Origin: CAXBDP01 sp963974465 | GTDB lineage: Bacteria; Bacteroidota; Bacteroidia; Cytophagales; Cyclobacteriaceae | Direction: 5' to 3' (one strand) | Assembly: GCA_049340005.1 (NCBI GenBank) | Contig: JBMPIY010000001.1 | Length of the DNA stretch: 64,000 nt | Part shown: positions 44,453 to 54,100 of the stretch, one piece after another | How positions within the stretch are numbered: position 1 is the first letter of the stretch | Layout of the letters: each line of letters starts with the position of its first letter | Translations under genes and position numbers: made by a program | Notes under the pieces: model-generated | Database searches by the model: none | What the model was told of the DNA's origin: nothing | The model's input: the letters and a program-made list of their open reading frames with translations, nothing else

Positions 44453-44928
44453 CCCATAGCCCATGGTTTTAACCGTGGGATAATGGAATAGCACAAATCA
44501 TCCTCCCGCATAGTCGGCTGAAAATATTAATAGAAATCAATTAACAGAAACCCAAACTCGAAAACCACTCTACAACCTGCTGCTTTTTTAAATTATCTAC
44601 CATCATCGAAATTGGCTGAATTAAGATTTATTGGATTTGATGAGTTTAAGAGTTTTTTTAAAATGGATTGAAACCACCCATAGCCCATGGTTTTAACCGT
44701 GGGATAATGGAATAGCACAAATCATCCTCCCGCATAGTCGGCTGAAAATATTNNNNNNNNNNNNNNNNNNNNNNNNNNNNNNNNNNNNNNNNNNNNNNNN
44801 NNNNNNNNNNNNNNNNNNNNNNNNNNNNNNNNNNNNNNNNNNNNNNNNNNNNTTTTTTAAATTATCTACCATCATCGAAATTGGCTGAATTAAGATTTAT
44901 TGGATTTGATGAGTTTAAGAGTTTTTTT
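44453..44928. repeat. Tandem duplication of about 220 bp containing an assembly gap
   Basis: Two copies of one unit, at about 44453-44659 and 44678-44928. Each begins with a hairpin element (CCCATGG-TTTTAA-CCGTGGG), then GGATAATGGAATAGC and a GCGGGAGG word on the minus strand, and ends with a T-run (GAGTTTTTTT). In the second copy 55 bp of copy 1 (44530-44584) are replaced by 100 N. The gap is therefore of unknown true length and caused by the repeat. 44240-44452 holds no gene that I recognise. Confidence 0.9.
44753..44852. other. Assembly gap (100 N)
   Basis: Exactly 100 N, a conventional scaffold-gap size, inside the second copy of a tandem repeat. Confidence 0.99.
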
Positions 44929-44973
44929 ATCCATCTAATCACAAATCCAGCATCATAAAAACTGAACTAACGC

Positions 44974-45324
44974 TTATTTGCCAATCCAGCCTAAATGTGT
45001 ATGCTTAAAGTTATCCTCGAATTTTAAGCCATAGCCAAAAAATCTGTCCATCGAAGAATGGCCAAATAGGATGATCCCTGATAAAATAATCAGCGGATTG
45101 TCTATCCAATAGCCTAGAACTAGTATAACAATCGCTAACAGTTTATGATGAAATAAATTATAACTCCATGCACCAATCTTGGGGTTTACTAAATAACCTA
45201 TCATGGACAAATCGGGCAATAAAATACAAACAGGAAAAACCCACCAAGCGTAATCCAATTGACTAAAAAGCACTATTGAAAATAGAAATTGCCCCAGCTC
45301 TTCAAGCTTAATTAGTCTGTTCAT
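44974..45324 (-). CDS. DUF4260 family membrane protein
   Basis: 116 residues, usual length. Several hydrophobic helices, with the family motifs LEELGQFLFSI, YAWWVFPVCILLPDLSMIGYLVNPKIGA, YNLFHHKLLA, FGHSSMDRFFGYGLKF and the terminal HTHLGWIGK. Function is unknown. It precedes the metal-efflux cluster's last gene but is separated by 47 bp and may not belong to it. Confidence 0.9.
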   Translation of the reverse strand: MNRLIKLEELGQFLFSIVLFSQLDYAWWVFPVCILLPDLSMIGYLVNPKIGAWSYNLFHHKLLAIVILVLGYWIDNPLIILSGIILFGHSSMDRFFGYGLKFEDNFKHTHLGWIGK

Positions 45325-45371
45325 TTGCAGCTAATGATTATTTGCTAGCTATTATGAAGTGAAAATTGTTT

Positions 45372-45602
45372 CTAGAACCAATTAAAAACACCTTTGCTTT
45401 TCTTAGGTGTGATTTCGAAACCAGCATCTTGAACAGCCTTAATTATGGATTCCTGCGGCAAATCTCCTTGAACTGTAAGTACCTTGTCTGGATTATTGGT
45501 ATCCACACTCCATTCTGCATCAATAAGTTTGTCCAAATATGGAGTTACAGTAGCCACACACCCATTGCAATTAATGTTGGTTTTAAATTCTTGCTTCTTC
45601 AT
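45372..45602 (-). CDS. Heavy-metal-associated (HMA) domain protein, copper-chaperone-like
   Basis: 76 residues, one ferredoxin-like HMA domain. The metal site is NCNGCVATV (CxxC). CopZ/Atx1-like proteins carry Cu(I) to transporters or sensors. As the last gene of the minus-strand efflux cluster it fits copper handling in the cytoplasm. It starts 20 bp after the upstream gene's stop. Confidence 0.9.
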   Translation of the reverse strand: MKKQEFKTNINCNGCVATVTPYLDKLIDAEWSVDTNNPDKVLTVQGDLPQESIIKAVQDAGFEITPKKSKGVFNWF

Positions 45603-45622
45603 TTACCTCTTAATATGTCCTT

Positions 45623-46882
45623 TTAATCTAATTCCACAAATTTGGTAGTAACGGCACTTTCACCTTCAGAACCAACCCAAGCGAATAATAATCCTTCGCC
45701 ATTATAACCTACTCTAGGAAAACCACTGGCTCTAGATTCGGAGCTCTCTCCTACTATAAACTTCTCAATTACCTCGCCTCTATTGTCAATTTCTGCGGCC
45801 AGCACTTGAACTACATTATCTACATTTTCTAACCAGATAGCCACAAAACTATCTCTATTATCTAATGACACCACTTGCACTCTTCCAGGCCCTGGGTTAC
45901 CGTTTAACTGTATGGCAGATCCAAAATTCTCACCGCCCTCAGCAGATAACTTATACTGAATTTTTGGTGAACCATCGGCCATCGTAAACCAAGCTGCAAG
46001 GATATTTTCTCCATTACTTGTTATTGAAGGACCATTTACCGGACAGCCTGCAATGTTCCAATTGTCATCATGCAGTTTTGTTGGTTCGGTCCATGTATTC
46101 CCATCAAAAGAGACCATAGATATATCTCGAATTTCTTCATCTGATCTGTCGCGATAAACTACAAATACTTTATCTCCACTTTGGGTGGCAGAGGTTTGGC
46201 AGCAGTCACAAATTCTTCCATCCAATTCCCATTCTTCGGTTCGATTAAAATCAGCATCGAATAAAGCTGCACGTAAGGTCATTTCACCTGCGTGGCCATG
46301 ATCATGACTTTCCATATCGCTATTCGCGGTGGCTGTTTTGCGACCATCCAGCCACACTGCCATTAAGTTCCCATTGTCAAGCGGGAGGAGGCTTACAAAA
46401 CCGTGCTCTGCTTGCAGCCCATCAGTATTTAGCAATTCCGGCTCCGACCAGGATTCTGTTTCAGGATTGTAAAACTTCAATACAACATCATAATGGAAAG
46501 TGCCTTCACCACTTTTCTGCAAATAATGAGCAGCCATTCGACCATCCTCAAATACAGCCATAGTTGGGAAATCAGCCCAGTTCACAAACCAATTATCCCC
46601 TCGAGCAATTTCGTTTGTTTCGTACCAGCGCTGATTGGCGTAAGTAGCATATTTCAATCCATGTCCACCATCCGGAATTTCCTCTATCCATGAGAAATAA
46701 AGGGTATTGGATGAATTGGCGATATTGAGCATTCCACTTCCCGAAGCTGTTGGATTCCCTATCGATTCGCCTTTTACTTTCAGCACTTCTGGTTTATCCG
46801 AAACCTCAACTTCGGATACGGTCCTTGGCTCGCAAGCCATTATTAAACAGATAAATAAAATGTTGATGTAAAACTTTTTCAT
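45623..46882 (-). CDS. BNR/sialidase-like propeller lipoprotein in the metal cluster
   Basis: 419 residues. The lipobox is LIMACE. A six-bladed sialidase-type propeller is suggested by repeated strand pairs (FVSLLPLDNGNLMAVWLDGR, VFVVYRDRSDEE, ILAAWFTMADGSPKIQYKLS, FVAIWLENVDN, LLFAWVGSEGES). It has a His-rich stretch (MESHDHGHAGEM, about residue 195) and a CDCCQT cluster, both plausible metal ligands. No sialidase active-site set is apparent. Its place between TlpA-like and HMA genes points to a copper-binding or metal-handling role rather than sugar cleavage. Confidence 0.75.
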   Translation of the reverse strand: MKKFYINILFICLIMACEPRTVSEVEVSDKPEVLKVKGESIGNPTASGSGMLNIANSSNTLYFSWIEEIPDGGHGLKYATYANQRWYETNEIARGDNWFVNWADFPTMAVFEDGRMAAHYLQKSGEGTFHYDVVLKFYNPETESWSEPELLNTDGLQAEHGFVSLLPLDNGNLMAVWLDGRKTATANSDMESHDHGHAGEMTLRAALFDADFNRTEEWELDGRICDCCQTSATQSGDKVFVVYRDRSDEEIRDISMVSFDGNTWTEPTKLHDDNWNIAGCPVNGPSITSNGENILAAWFTMADGSPKIQYKLSAEGGENFGSAIQLNGNPGPGRVQVVSLDNRDSFVAIWLENVDNVVQVLAAEIDNRGEVIEKFIVGESSESRASGFPRVGYNGEGLLFAWVGSEGESAVTTKFVELD

Positions 46883-46883
46883 A

Positions 46884-47396
46884 CTAAAGAGCTCTTAATT
46901 TGCCTAAAATTTCAGGGCTATCCCACTCCTCTATTCCACTATGTTCCCAAATTTGATTTCCTTCCTTATCAAGCACAATTGTTTTTGGTAAGGCATAAAC
47001 TTCGAATTCCATTACTTTTTGTTCAAGCTTTAGCCAAGTGAAAGCATAGGGATTCTTGTCTGCAAAATTCTTGATTTTATCCACTCCCTCATCTGAAATT
47101 GAAAGGATCACAAAATCCTCTTGCTCTAGAATAAGCTTTGCATTTTCAAGATTCGGCATTTCTGCGATACAAGGTCGGCACCAAGTAGCCCAAAAATTGA
47201 TCAACACTTTTTTGCCTTTATAATCTGACAGATTTACTTCAGCTCCATCGAGTGTTGTAAGTTTCATTTCATTCAGACTGAGAATTTTATCCTCATCAGT
47301 AGATTCCATTTCAGCTTGATTGCTCGCCTTATCTCCACAGGAAGCAAGCAATGCGAAGGTGCTTATTAGAAGTACTTGAACTAGTCTATTTTTCAT
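46884..47396 (-). CDS. TlpA-family thiol-disulfide oxidoreductase lipoprotein
   Basis: 170 residues from the ATG at 47396, which begins a proper lipoprotein signal (LLASCG). The thioredoxin-like domain has WATWCRPC and the cis-Pro strand VYALPKTIVLD. It keeps extracytoplasmic thiols reduced, often for cytochrome or copper proteins. It lies 1 bp upstream of the propeller lipoprotein, so the two are probably translated together. Confidence 0.93.
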   Translation of the reverse strand: MKNRLVQVLLISTFALLASCGDKASNQAEMESTDEDKILSLNEMKLTTLDGAEVNLSDYKGKKVLINFWATWCRPCIAEMPNLENAKLILEQEDFVILSISDEGVDKIKNFADKNPYAFTWLKLEQKVMEFEVYALPKTIVLDKEGNQIWEHSGIEEWDSPEILGKLRAL

Positions 47397-47451
47397 ATTT
47401 ATTTCAAAATTAATGAATCTCATTTTCGAAGTTTTTGCTGAAAAAGCAATT

Positions 47452-48078
47452 TTACCAAACTGTCTCAATCGGCACTTCAATTTTTACTTTTTCCCAGCTA
47501 ATACTCAATTTTGCTTTTCCTTCACCCGCCGAATTTAATGAATAATTGAGCCTTTCGACGATTTCGTCATTAATAATTGGTTTTGTGGTGATTCTTAACA
47601 AATCATTTTCTTGATTGTAATCATCTGCAAGATGCTGATCCCAATCGCTATTGAAAATAACTGTCCATTCATTTTGACCCGGAATAGTGAATATAGCGTA
47701 TTTTCCGGCTGGGAGAACCGTTCCTCCAATGCTGATATCTTTGTCAAATTCAATACTTGTAGCTCTATGTGCACCAGTTACCCATACTTCATCATAGGCT
47801 ACTAAGCCACCGAATATTACTCGATTCTTTACTACAGGTGCGGTATATTTTATGGTAAAATGTGTGCCATCAATCATCGCATGCTCTTCTTTTGGCAAAC
47901 TCTTGGTCATGTCTTCTTCGTCTTCAGCAGACATTTCCATTTCATGGTCGTGGCTTTCCATTTCATCATGCATTTCATTTTCGTCATGCATTTGATCATC
48001 CGTATTGGTTGACTTATCAGAACAAGCTCCCAAGTATAGAGGCAGAGCCAGACAAATTAGAATGTTTTTGATTTTCAT
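47452..48078 (-). CDS. DUF2911 lipoprotein with a His/Met-rich metal-binding-like segment
   Basis: 208 residues from the ATG at 48078. Lipobox YLGACS. Residues about 25-60 are almost only Asp, Glu, His and Met (DDQMHDENEMHDEM, ESHDHEMEMS), a composition known from periplasmic copper-binding proteins. The DUF2911 domain follows (GGLVAYDEVWVTGAHRATSIEF, GGTVLPAGKYAIFTIPG, WTVIFNSDWDQH). DUF2911 function is unknown. The acidic/His/Met segment and the cusB-like neighbour 19 bp upstream suggest metal binding. Confidence 0.88.
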   Translation of the reverse strand: MKIKNILICLALPLYLGACSDKSTNTDDQMHDENEMHDEMESHDHEMEMSAEDEEDMTKSLPKEEHAMIDGTHFTIKYTAPVVKNRVIFGGLVAYDEVWVTGAHRATSIEFDKDISIGGTVLPAGKYAIFTIPGQNEWTVIFNSDWDQHLADDYNQENDLLRITTKPIINDEIVERLNYSLNSAGEGKAKLSISWEKVKIEVPIETVW

Positions 48079-48097
48079 AGTTTTATGATTTTTATAG

Positions 48098-49846
48098 TTA
48101 ATTAGTTTCAATTTTTCCTTCTACCGATCCGCAGGTCATCATCATATCACCAAAATACGGATTGCGGATATTTTGCTCCATGGACAGCCAATCTGCACCT
48201 TTATCGTCATTAGCCATCGGGCAATTTTGGATATAAAGTGTTCCTCCCGCTATTCCGAAAGACTGGTTTAATTGGATCATTATGTCTGAAATGCCAATAA
48301 AATAATCTCTTTGCACATCGATTTTATCTTCATTTGCAAGTCTTTGAAGAGGCTCTAAAAGCTGCTCTACTACTTTCTCCCAAGCGGCTTTCACCTCGGC
48401 ACTTTCAGCATCAATTTTTATCTCATTCCATTTATTTAGTACATTCTGAGCAGCCGATTTAGCTTCCTTTGCATTAGCTGCGACCAAATGATCTTTCAAT
48501 GCGATATATGCTATGTCAAGCTGATAAATATCTTCTTTCAATGGCTCACTTGTTACGGCTTTTAGATCGGGCAAATCAAGTTTCGCTTTTTCAATTTCAA
48601 CCGTCGTCTCGCTATCCACATATTGATGCGCTTGATTCATCATGCTGGCTTTACCTGCCAATTGTGCCGCAGCATCTACGGAGAAAGTGCCATTTACGAC
48701 TATTTCATCTCCGGCTTCCAATCCATCCAAAATCTCATAGCTATCGCCCAAAGAAGCCCCTAGGCTTACTTCAGTCAGTCTGAATTTTTGAATTTCTTCG
48801 CTTGAATCTAGTTTATATACAATCGACCTTTTACCTGTCCAAAGCACTGCGCTTTTGGGTACTGTCAATTGCGAACTATTGGTGCTGGTACCAATGGACA
48901 CTTGTGCGAGCATTTCCGGTTTCAGCAAGTTTTGTGCGTTGCTAATGGTAGCTCTTACTTTTGCTGTTCTTGTTTGCGGATCAATAAAGGGATCGATAAA
49001 ATCTATTTTGGCTTTGAATGTTTGACCCGGCAAAGCTGCTACTGTAAAGGAAATCTCGGTTCCGACTTTGAGGCTGGCCAAATCTCTCTCATACGCATCG
49101 GCCATCAACCATAGTTGAGATAAATTATTGGCTTCATAAAGCACTTCTCCAGCTTGTACGTAATTGCCTTCATTTACAATTCTGGTCGTTACCGTTCCGC
49201 TTCTTTCGGCATATAGATCAAATGTTTGAATAGTCTCTTTGGAATCCAAAATCTGTTGAACTTGTGCCGCTGTCAATTTCCATTGTTCCAGCTTTTTGAG
49301 TGAAGATTGATAAACTTGGTCGTTGAGGCGGGAGGATATTTTGAGCTCCTCTTGCGCTTTAATAAGCTCTGGTGAATAGATTCTCGCTATTTTGGCTCCT
49401 TTGGCAATTTGCTGTCCTTCAAACTGCACATACAATTGCTCGATACGGCCAGGGATATGTGAGCTTTGTCTGATCAAGTTTCTTTCGTCGGCCATGATTC
49501 TAGCACTCATCACCAAGCTACTTTCGCTGCTCCCTCCCCTACCTACTTTTTCGGTACGAATGGCTGCCAAGCGCATGGCATTTTCCGTCATTTGGAAACT
49601 ATATGGATCATCGTCGGAATCACTTGTGCCGGCGGGTGTTAAGTCCATTCCACAAAGTGGACAAAGCCCAGGTTCGGATTGGCGAATTTGAGGGTGCATG
49701 GAGCAGGTCCATATAGTGCCTTCCTCATGTTGGTGATCATCAGCATTTACAGTCATATCATCACTGGAATTATTGCCGGACCAGATTATGGCTCCGAAAA
49801 TTAAGCCAATGGCAATAGCTATTATATATCCTATGTACTTTTTCAT
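48098..49846 (-). CDS. RND efflux periplasmic adaptor (CusB-like) with heavy-metal-binding domain
   Basis: 582 residues with an N-terminal membrane anchor (about 4-22). Residues about 44-70 form a heavy-metal-binding domain (WTCSMHPQIRQSEPGLCPLCGMDLTP-type, with Cys, His and Met ligands). The membrane-fusion part follows: hairpin and lipoyl region (about 130-250, GRIEQLYVQFEGQQI and EANNLSQLWLMADAY), and beta-barrel (to about 400). The C-terminal about 150 residues resemble DUF3347. It links the inner-membrane pump to the TolC-like channel encoded next door. Confidence 0.93.
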   Translation of the reverse strand: MKKYIGYIIAIAIGLIFGAIIWSGNNSSDDMTVNADDHQHEEGTIWTCSMHPQIRQSEPGLCPLCGMDLTPAGTSDSDDDPYSFQMTENAMRLAAIRTEKVGRGGSSESSLVMSARIMADERNLIRQSSHIPGRIEQLYVQFEGQQIAKGAKIARIYSPELIKAQEELKISSRLNDQVYQSSLKKLEQWKLTAAQVQQILDSKETIQTFDLYAERSGTVTTRIVNEGNYVQAGEVLYEANNLSQLWLMADAYERDLASLKVGTEISFTVAALPGQTFKAKIDFIDPFIDPQTRTAKVRATISNAQNLLKPEMLAQVSIGTSTNSSQLTVPKSAVLWTGKRSIVYKLDSSEEIQKFRLTEVSLGASLGDSYEILDGLEAGDEIVVNGTFSVDAAAQLAGKASMMNQAHQYVDSETTVEIEKAKLDLPDLKAVTSEPLKEDIYQLDIAYIALKDHLVAANAKEAKSAAQNVLNKWNEIKIDAESAEVKAAWEKVVEQLLEPLQRLANEDKIDVQRDYFIGISDIMIQLNQSFGIAGGTLYIQNCPMANDDKGADWLSMEQNIRNPYFGDMMMTCGSVEGKIETN

Positions 49847-49886
49847 TGTGTTTGTATTTTCTCAAATTGATAAGATGTCCTCTTGA

Positions 49887-51143
49887 TCAATTTTCTGTTT
49901 CTTTAATAAAATCATTGAAATCAATAGCGAACAAAAACATGACTTCATTGCGCAATTTCGCAAGCGTCACTTTTTCCATTTCCCATTGCAGTTCTAGGTT
50001 CAATTGTTCCATTTCGATCTGCAATAGTTCATTGAAGGCCTCATTACCTCCCGCTTCTATTCCGGCATTGGCTAGGCTTAGTAAATCCACATTTCGAGTG
50101 ATCTGCCTTTCGTATAAATCTACTCTTTTCAGACTTTTAGCTACCTCTGCTTCAATACTTGCAAGGTTTCTTCTCCATTCATTTTCTAAACTTCCTTTTT
50201 CCAAATCCACCCTTTGCAATTCCATTTCAGCCAACTTTTGGGAGGCCTTATATTTAGAACGATAGATGGGCAAAGAAATAGCAAACATGGGCTGAATTAT
50301 GTTCTTGGCGGATCCCATATTGGACATGCCGTCCAAAGGGCTCACAATAGTGTAATTAAGTCCGGCACCTAACATTGGCAAGCCTTCACGTCTGGCTAAG
50401 TCCTTTTGCTGATTGTAAACTTCACTTTCAGCCACCAAAGCCTGCCATTGCGGATTTAGCTCAAGCTCTATTTGATCAAAGTCCACTTCCTGCCAATTCG
50501 GTAAATCATATTTCACATCCAGCGGTTTTTCTGATGGTGATCTGCCAGCCATTAAGAGTAATTTTGTCTCCAGTTCTTCAATGGCATCTTGCAATAGCAA
50601 TTGTTCAGTTTCCATTTGATCCTGCTGCTGATTGAGTTTGATCACCATAGCCAATTCACCTCGACCGGATTCGATACCGGCACGGGCGAGCTCTTGCATG
50701 TTTTCCAGCAGAAGCAATTTTTCATTAAGGCTTTTTAGCTGTATTTGCGCGCTTTCTCTCTCGATCAGGAAGCTTCTCATTTGATAAAGAACTTCATTGG
50801 CTTTTTGCAAGAATGCTTGATAGCGAACTTCTGCCATTGAGTTTCGCATGGCTCGTTCCGAATGGAGTGTACCAAACCAAGGAAACATTTGCATTAGGCT
50901 AAACATGGCTCGCTGCTCACCATCCGGCATCATCATGGGCCGCAAAAAATAGCCTGCATTGAGTGTAGGATCTAATGGCCCAATTTTCTCGACTTCTTGC
51001 AGAGAATTCAAATAAGCTTGATAAGCGACTTTTAGCGATGGATTATTTTGAGCTGCATCGAGATAAAGCTCGTCCACCGATTGCCCAAAAGACGATTGCC
51101 AAAGCAATAGGAAAAGGCCACATAGGATTGATTTATTAAGCAT
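49887..51143 (-). CDS. TolC-family outer-membrane channel (CusC-like)
   Basis: 418 residues with a signal peptide (to about residue 20). It shows the two repeated OEP coiled-coil regions (about 60-200 and 270-400: long Glu/Leu/Gln-rich helices such as ARAGIESGRGELAMVIKLNQQ and ANAGIEAGGNEAFNELLQIEME). The paired ARAGI/ANAGI motifs reflect the internal duplication of TolC proteins. It overlaps the CusA gene by 8 nt. It forms the exit duct of the metal efflux pump. Confidence 0.92.
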   Translation of the reverse strand: MLNKSILCGLFLLLWQSSFGQSVDELYLDAAQNNPSLKVAYQAYLNSLQEVEKIGPLDPTLNAGYFLRPMMMPDGEQRAMFSLMQMFPWFGTLHSERAMRNSMAEVRYQAFLQKANEVLYQMRSFLIERESAQIQLKSLNEKLLLLENMQELARAGIESGRGELAMVIKLNQQQDQMETEQLLLQDAIEELETKLLLMAGRSPSEKPLDVKYDLPNWQEVDFDQIELELNPQWQALVAESEVYNQQKDLARREGLPMLGAGLNYTIVSPLDGMSNMGSAKNIIQPMFAISLPIYRSKYKASQKLAEMELQRVDLEKGSLENEWRRNLASIEAEVAKSLKRVDLYERQITRNVDLLSLANAGIEAGGNEAFNELLQIEMEQLNLELQWEMEKVTLAKLRNEVMFLFAIDFNDFIKETEN

Positions 51144-54100
51144 TTTGACTCCCTTCTTGACTTAGTTGTTTTTGGGAATTGATCAATTCTCTCTCGTGCC
51201 ACCAAGCATATAATACCGGCAATATGAAGATGGAAATAATCTCAGTAATCATACCTCCCACAATTGGAATCGCCATTGGCAGCATTATATCTGCGCCACG
51301 ACCTGTTGATGTAAGCACCGGCAATAAGGCTAAGATGGTTGTCGCAGTGGTCATCAAACAAGGTCTGATACGTCTGCTGCCTCCAATAAGCACTGCTTTG
51401 CGAATTTCCTTGATGGATTTGGGTTTGTTCTTCGCGAAGCTTTGATCTAGGTAAGTTGCCATAACCACACCATCGTCGGTAGCAATACCAAAAAGAGCAA
51501 TAAAGCCCACCCATACGGCCACACTTAAATTAAATGTGCCTAAATTGAATAAGTCCCTAAAATTGATCTCCGCTAATGAGAAGTTTAAGAACCAAGGCTG
51601 TGCCGCTAACCACAAGAACATAAATCCACCCGCAAGGGCGACAAATATTCCTGAGAAGATCATTAAAGTGACGCTTACTCTTCTAAATTGTAAGTAAAGA
51701 ATTAAGAAGATGATGGCTAACACGAGTGGAATAATAATGGAAAGTCGCTTCTCAGCGCGCACTTGGTTTTCATAATTTCCTGTGAAATTGAAGGTTACTC
51801 CATTGGGCACTTTCAACTCGCCCGTTCTGATTTGCTCGTTTAAGTAGTTTTGCGCATCTGTGACCACATCCATTTCGGCGAAGCCAGCCTTCTTATCGAG
51901 GATTACATAGGCGACCAAAAAGGTGTCTTCACTTTTGATCATTTGTGGGCCTTCCAGATATTCTATCTCAGCTAATTGTGCTAGTGGAATTTGCGTGCCA
52001 CTCATGGTCGAAATGAGTATTTCACCTAAGGCTTCCGGGCTGTCTCGCAATTCTCTTGGATATCGGATTCTGATGCCATAGCGCTCGCGACCTTCTACAG
52101 TTCTGTCTAAGGCCATACCTCCTACCAATACCTCCAATTGCTCTTGTACCTGGCTTATGCTCAAACCATATCGGCTGAGCTCATTTCGATCCCAATTGAT
52201 ATTAATATAAGGTTTACCCACTACTCGATCGGCAAATACGGCTTCGGGTTTTACGGATGGCACTTCTTTTAAAAGGCTTTCCAATTTCATGGCAAAGTCC
52301 TCTATAGTTTCCAAATCAGGCCCTTTTACCTTAATGCCAATGGGAGCTCTCAAACCTGTTTGCAACATAATCAACCTAGTTTCGATCGGCTGCAATTTTG
52401 GCGCAGAAGTTACCCCCGGCAGTTTGGTCACGCGAACGATTTCATTCCATATATCATCCGGACTCTGAATTTCCTCCCGCCATTGTCTAAAGTACTTGCC
52501 ATTGCTATCAGGAATCAGTTCGCCTTTATCGTCCTTTATAAACGCTCCTTCTTTATCCACTTTAAAGCGCATGCGTCTGCCATTCTGATCGGTCTTGTAT
52601 TCGCTTTTATAAAGGATCACATTTTCGAACATAGATAATGGCGCAGGATCGAGAGCGGATTCTACTCTTCCGGCTTTGCCTACCACCATTTCGATTTCAG
52701 GAATGGCTGTAACGGCCATGTCTAGCAGCTGAAGTGTGCGCTTATTTTCCTCCACTCCCGCATGCGGCATAGAGGTAGGCATTAGCAAGAAAGAACCTTC
52801 GTCCAAGGAAGGCATAAACTCTTTGCCAATGCCCGGCAAGCTGTGATCCAGACTAGACCAAAGGGAATTGGTTCTAACATTTACCCCAATCAAATCAAAC
52901 CCGGCTGGAATAAATCCAAAGACTTTCCCAAAGCCTTGCCATGAGCTTAGACCCAGTATAAAAATAAAAATCGGGACGCTAAGGAATGCTTTTTTATGCT
53001 CGATACAGAACGTGAGAATTGCTCTGTAGTACTTGATAATCAACATGAAAAAGGCTAAAAGCAAGCCTGCCAAAAGCAATACAAATAGGAAGTTAGCTAT
53101 AAAACTCACTTGTACACCTAGTGGAAGCCAATCGGCAGCCAACCACCATGTTACGATAAAGATGGCGATGGAATTGACAATCCAAATACCATATCGGCCA
53201 TAACTTGAAGCAAAGTAATGCGATAGCAATTGGTGTATGCCAATGGCTAATAATGCTACTCCTACAAATACCGGTAAGAAGAAAAATGAAATAATCGCTC
53301 CTATGATTAATAGCACAGCGACGCCAATTTTCACTTTTCCTTTGGATGGTTTGATGGAAAACAGCAAATGAGCCAAAGGTGGAATTACAATAAGTGTAAC
53401 AATTAATGCCGCTACCAAAGCAAAGGTTTTGGTGTAGGCTAAAGGATGAAAGAGTTTTCCCTCGGCTGCTTCTAAGGTGAAAACCGGGATAAAACTTACT
53501 ATGGTGGTGGAAATGGCTGTAAGAATTGCAGGTGCCACTTCGGATGCCGCCTTGTAAATAAGCGGGAGGAGTGGCTCTTTCTTTTTGTTGCGCTCCACAT
53601 GGATCACAATATTCTCCGTCATCACGATACTCATATCCACCATGGTCCCAATCGCGATCACAATACCCGACAAAGCCACAATATTGGCTTCGATACCAAA
53701 ATAGCGCATGACGATAAAGGTCATTAACACAGCTACAGGTAGCAATGAGGAAATCAAAATGCTTGCCCTTAGGTTGAACACCATCACCAATACTACCAAA
53801 ATGGTAATAAGTATCTCTTGTATCAGTGCGGTTTCGAGTGTGCCGAGGGTTTCTTGAATCAGCTCTGTACGATCATAAAAAGGAACTATAGCTAATTTGC
53901 TAATAGTGCCATCGGAAAGTGTTTTTTCGGGTAGACCTTTACTGATTTCGGTGATTCTGGCTTTTACATTATCAATTACCTGCATCGGATTGGCGCCGTA
54001 TCGGGCTACGACTACTCCTCCTACTACTTCGGCTCCTGATTTATCTAAAATCCCGGTACGTGGTTCCGGCCCAAAACTTACTCTGGCTATATCTCCTATT

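Noticed and set aside
710..53569. GCGGGAGG as a ribosome-binding site
   Set aside because: Copies lie mid-gene and on both strands, not 5-12 nt before start codons. Genes in this window show no Shine-Dalgarno boxes.
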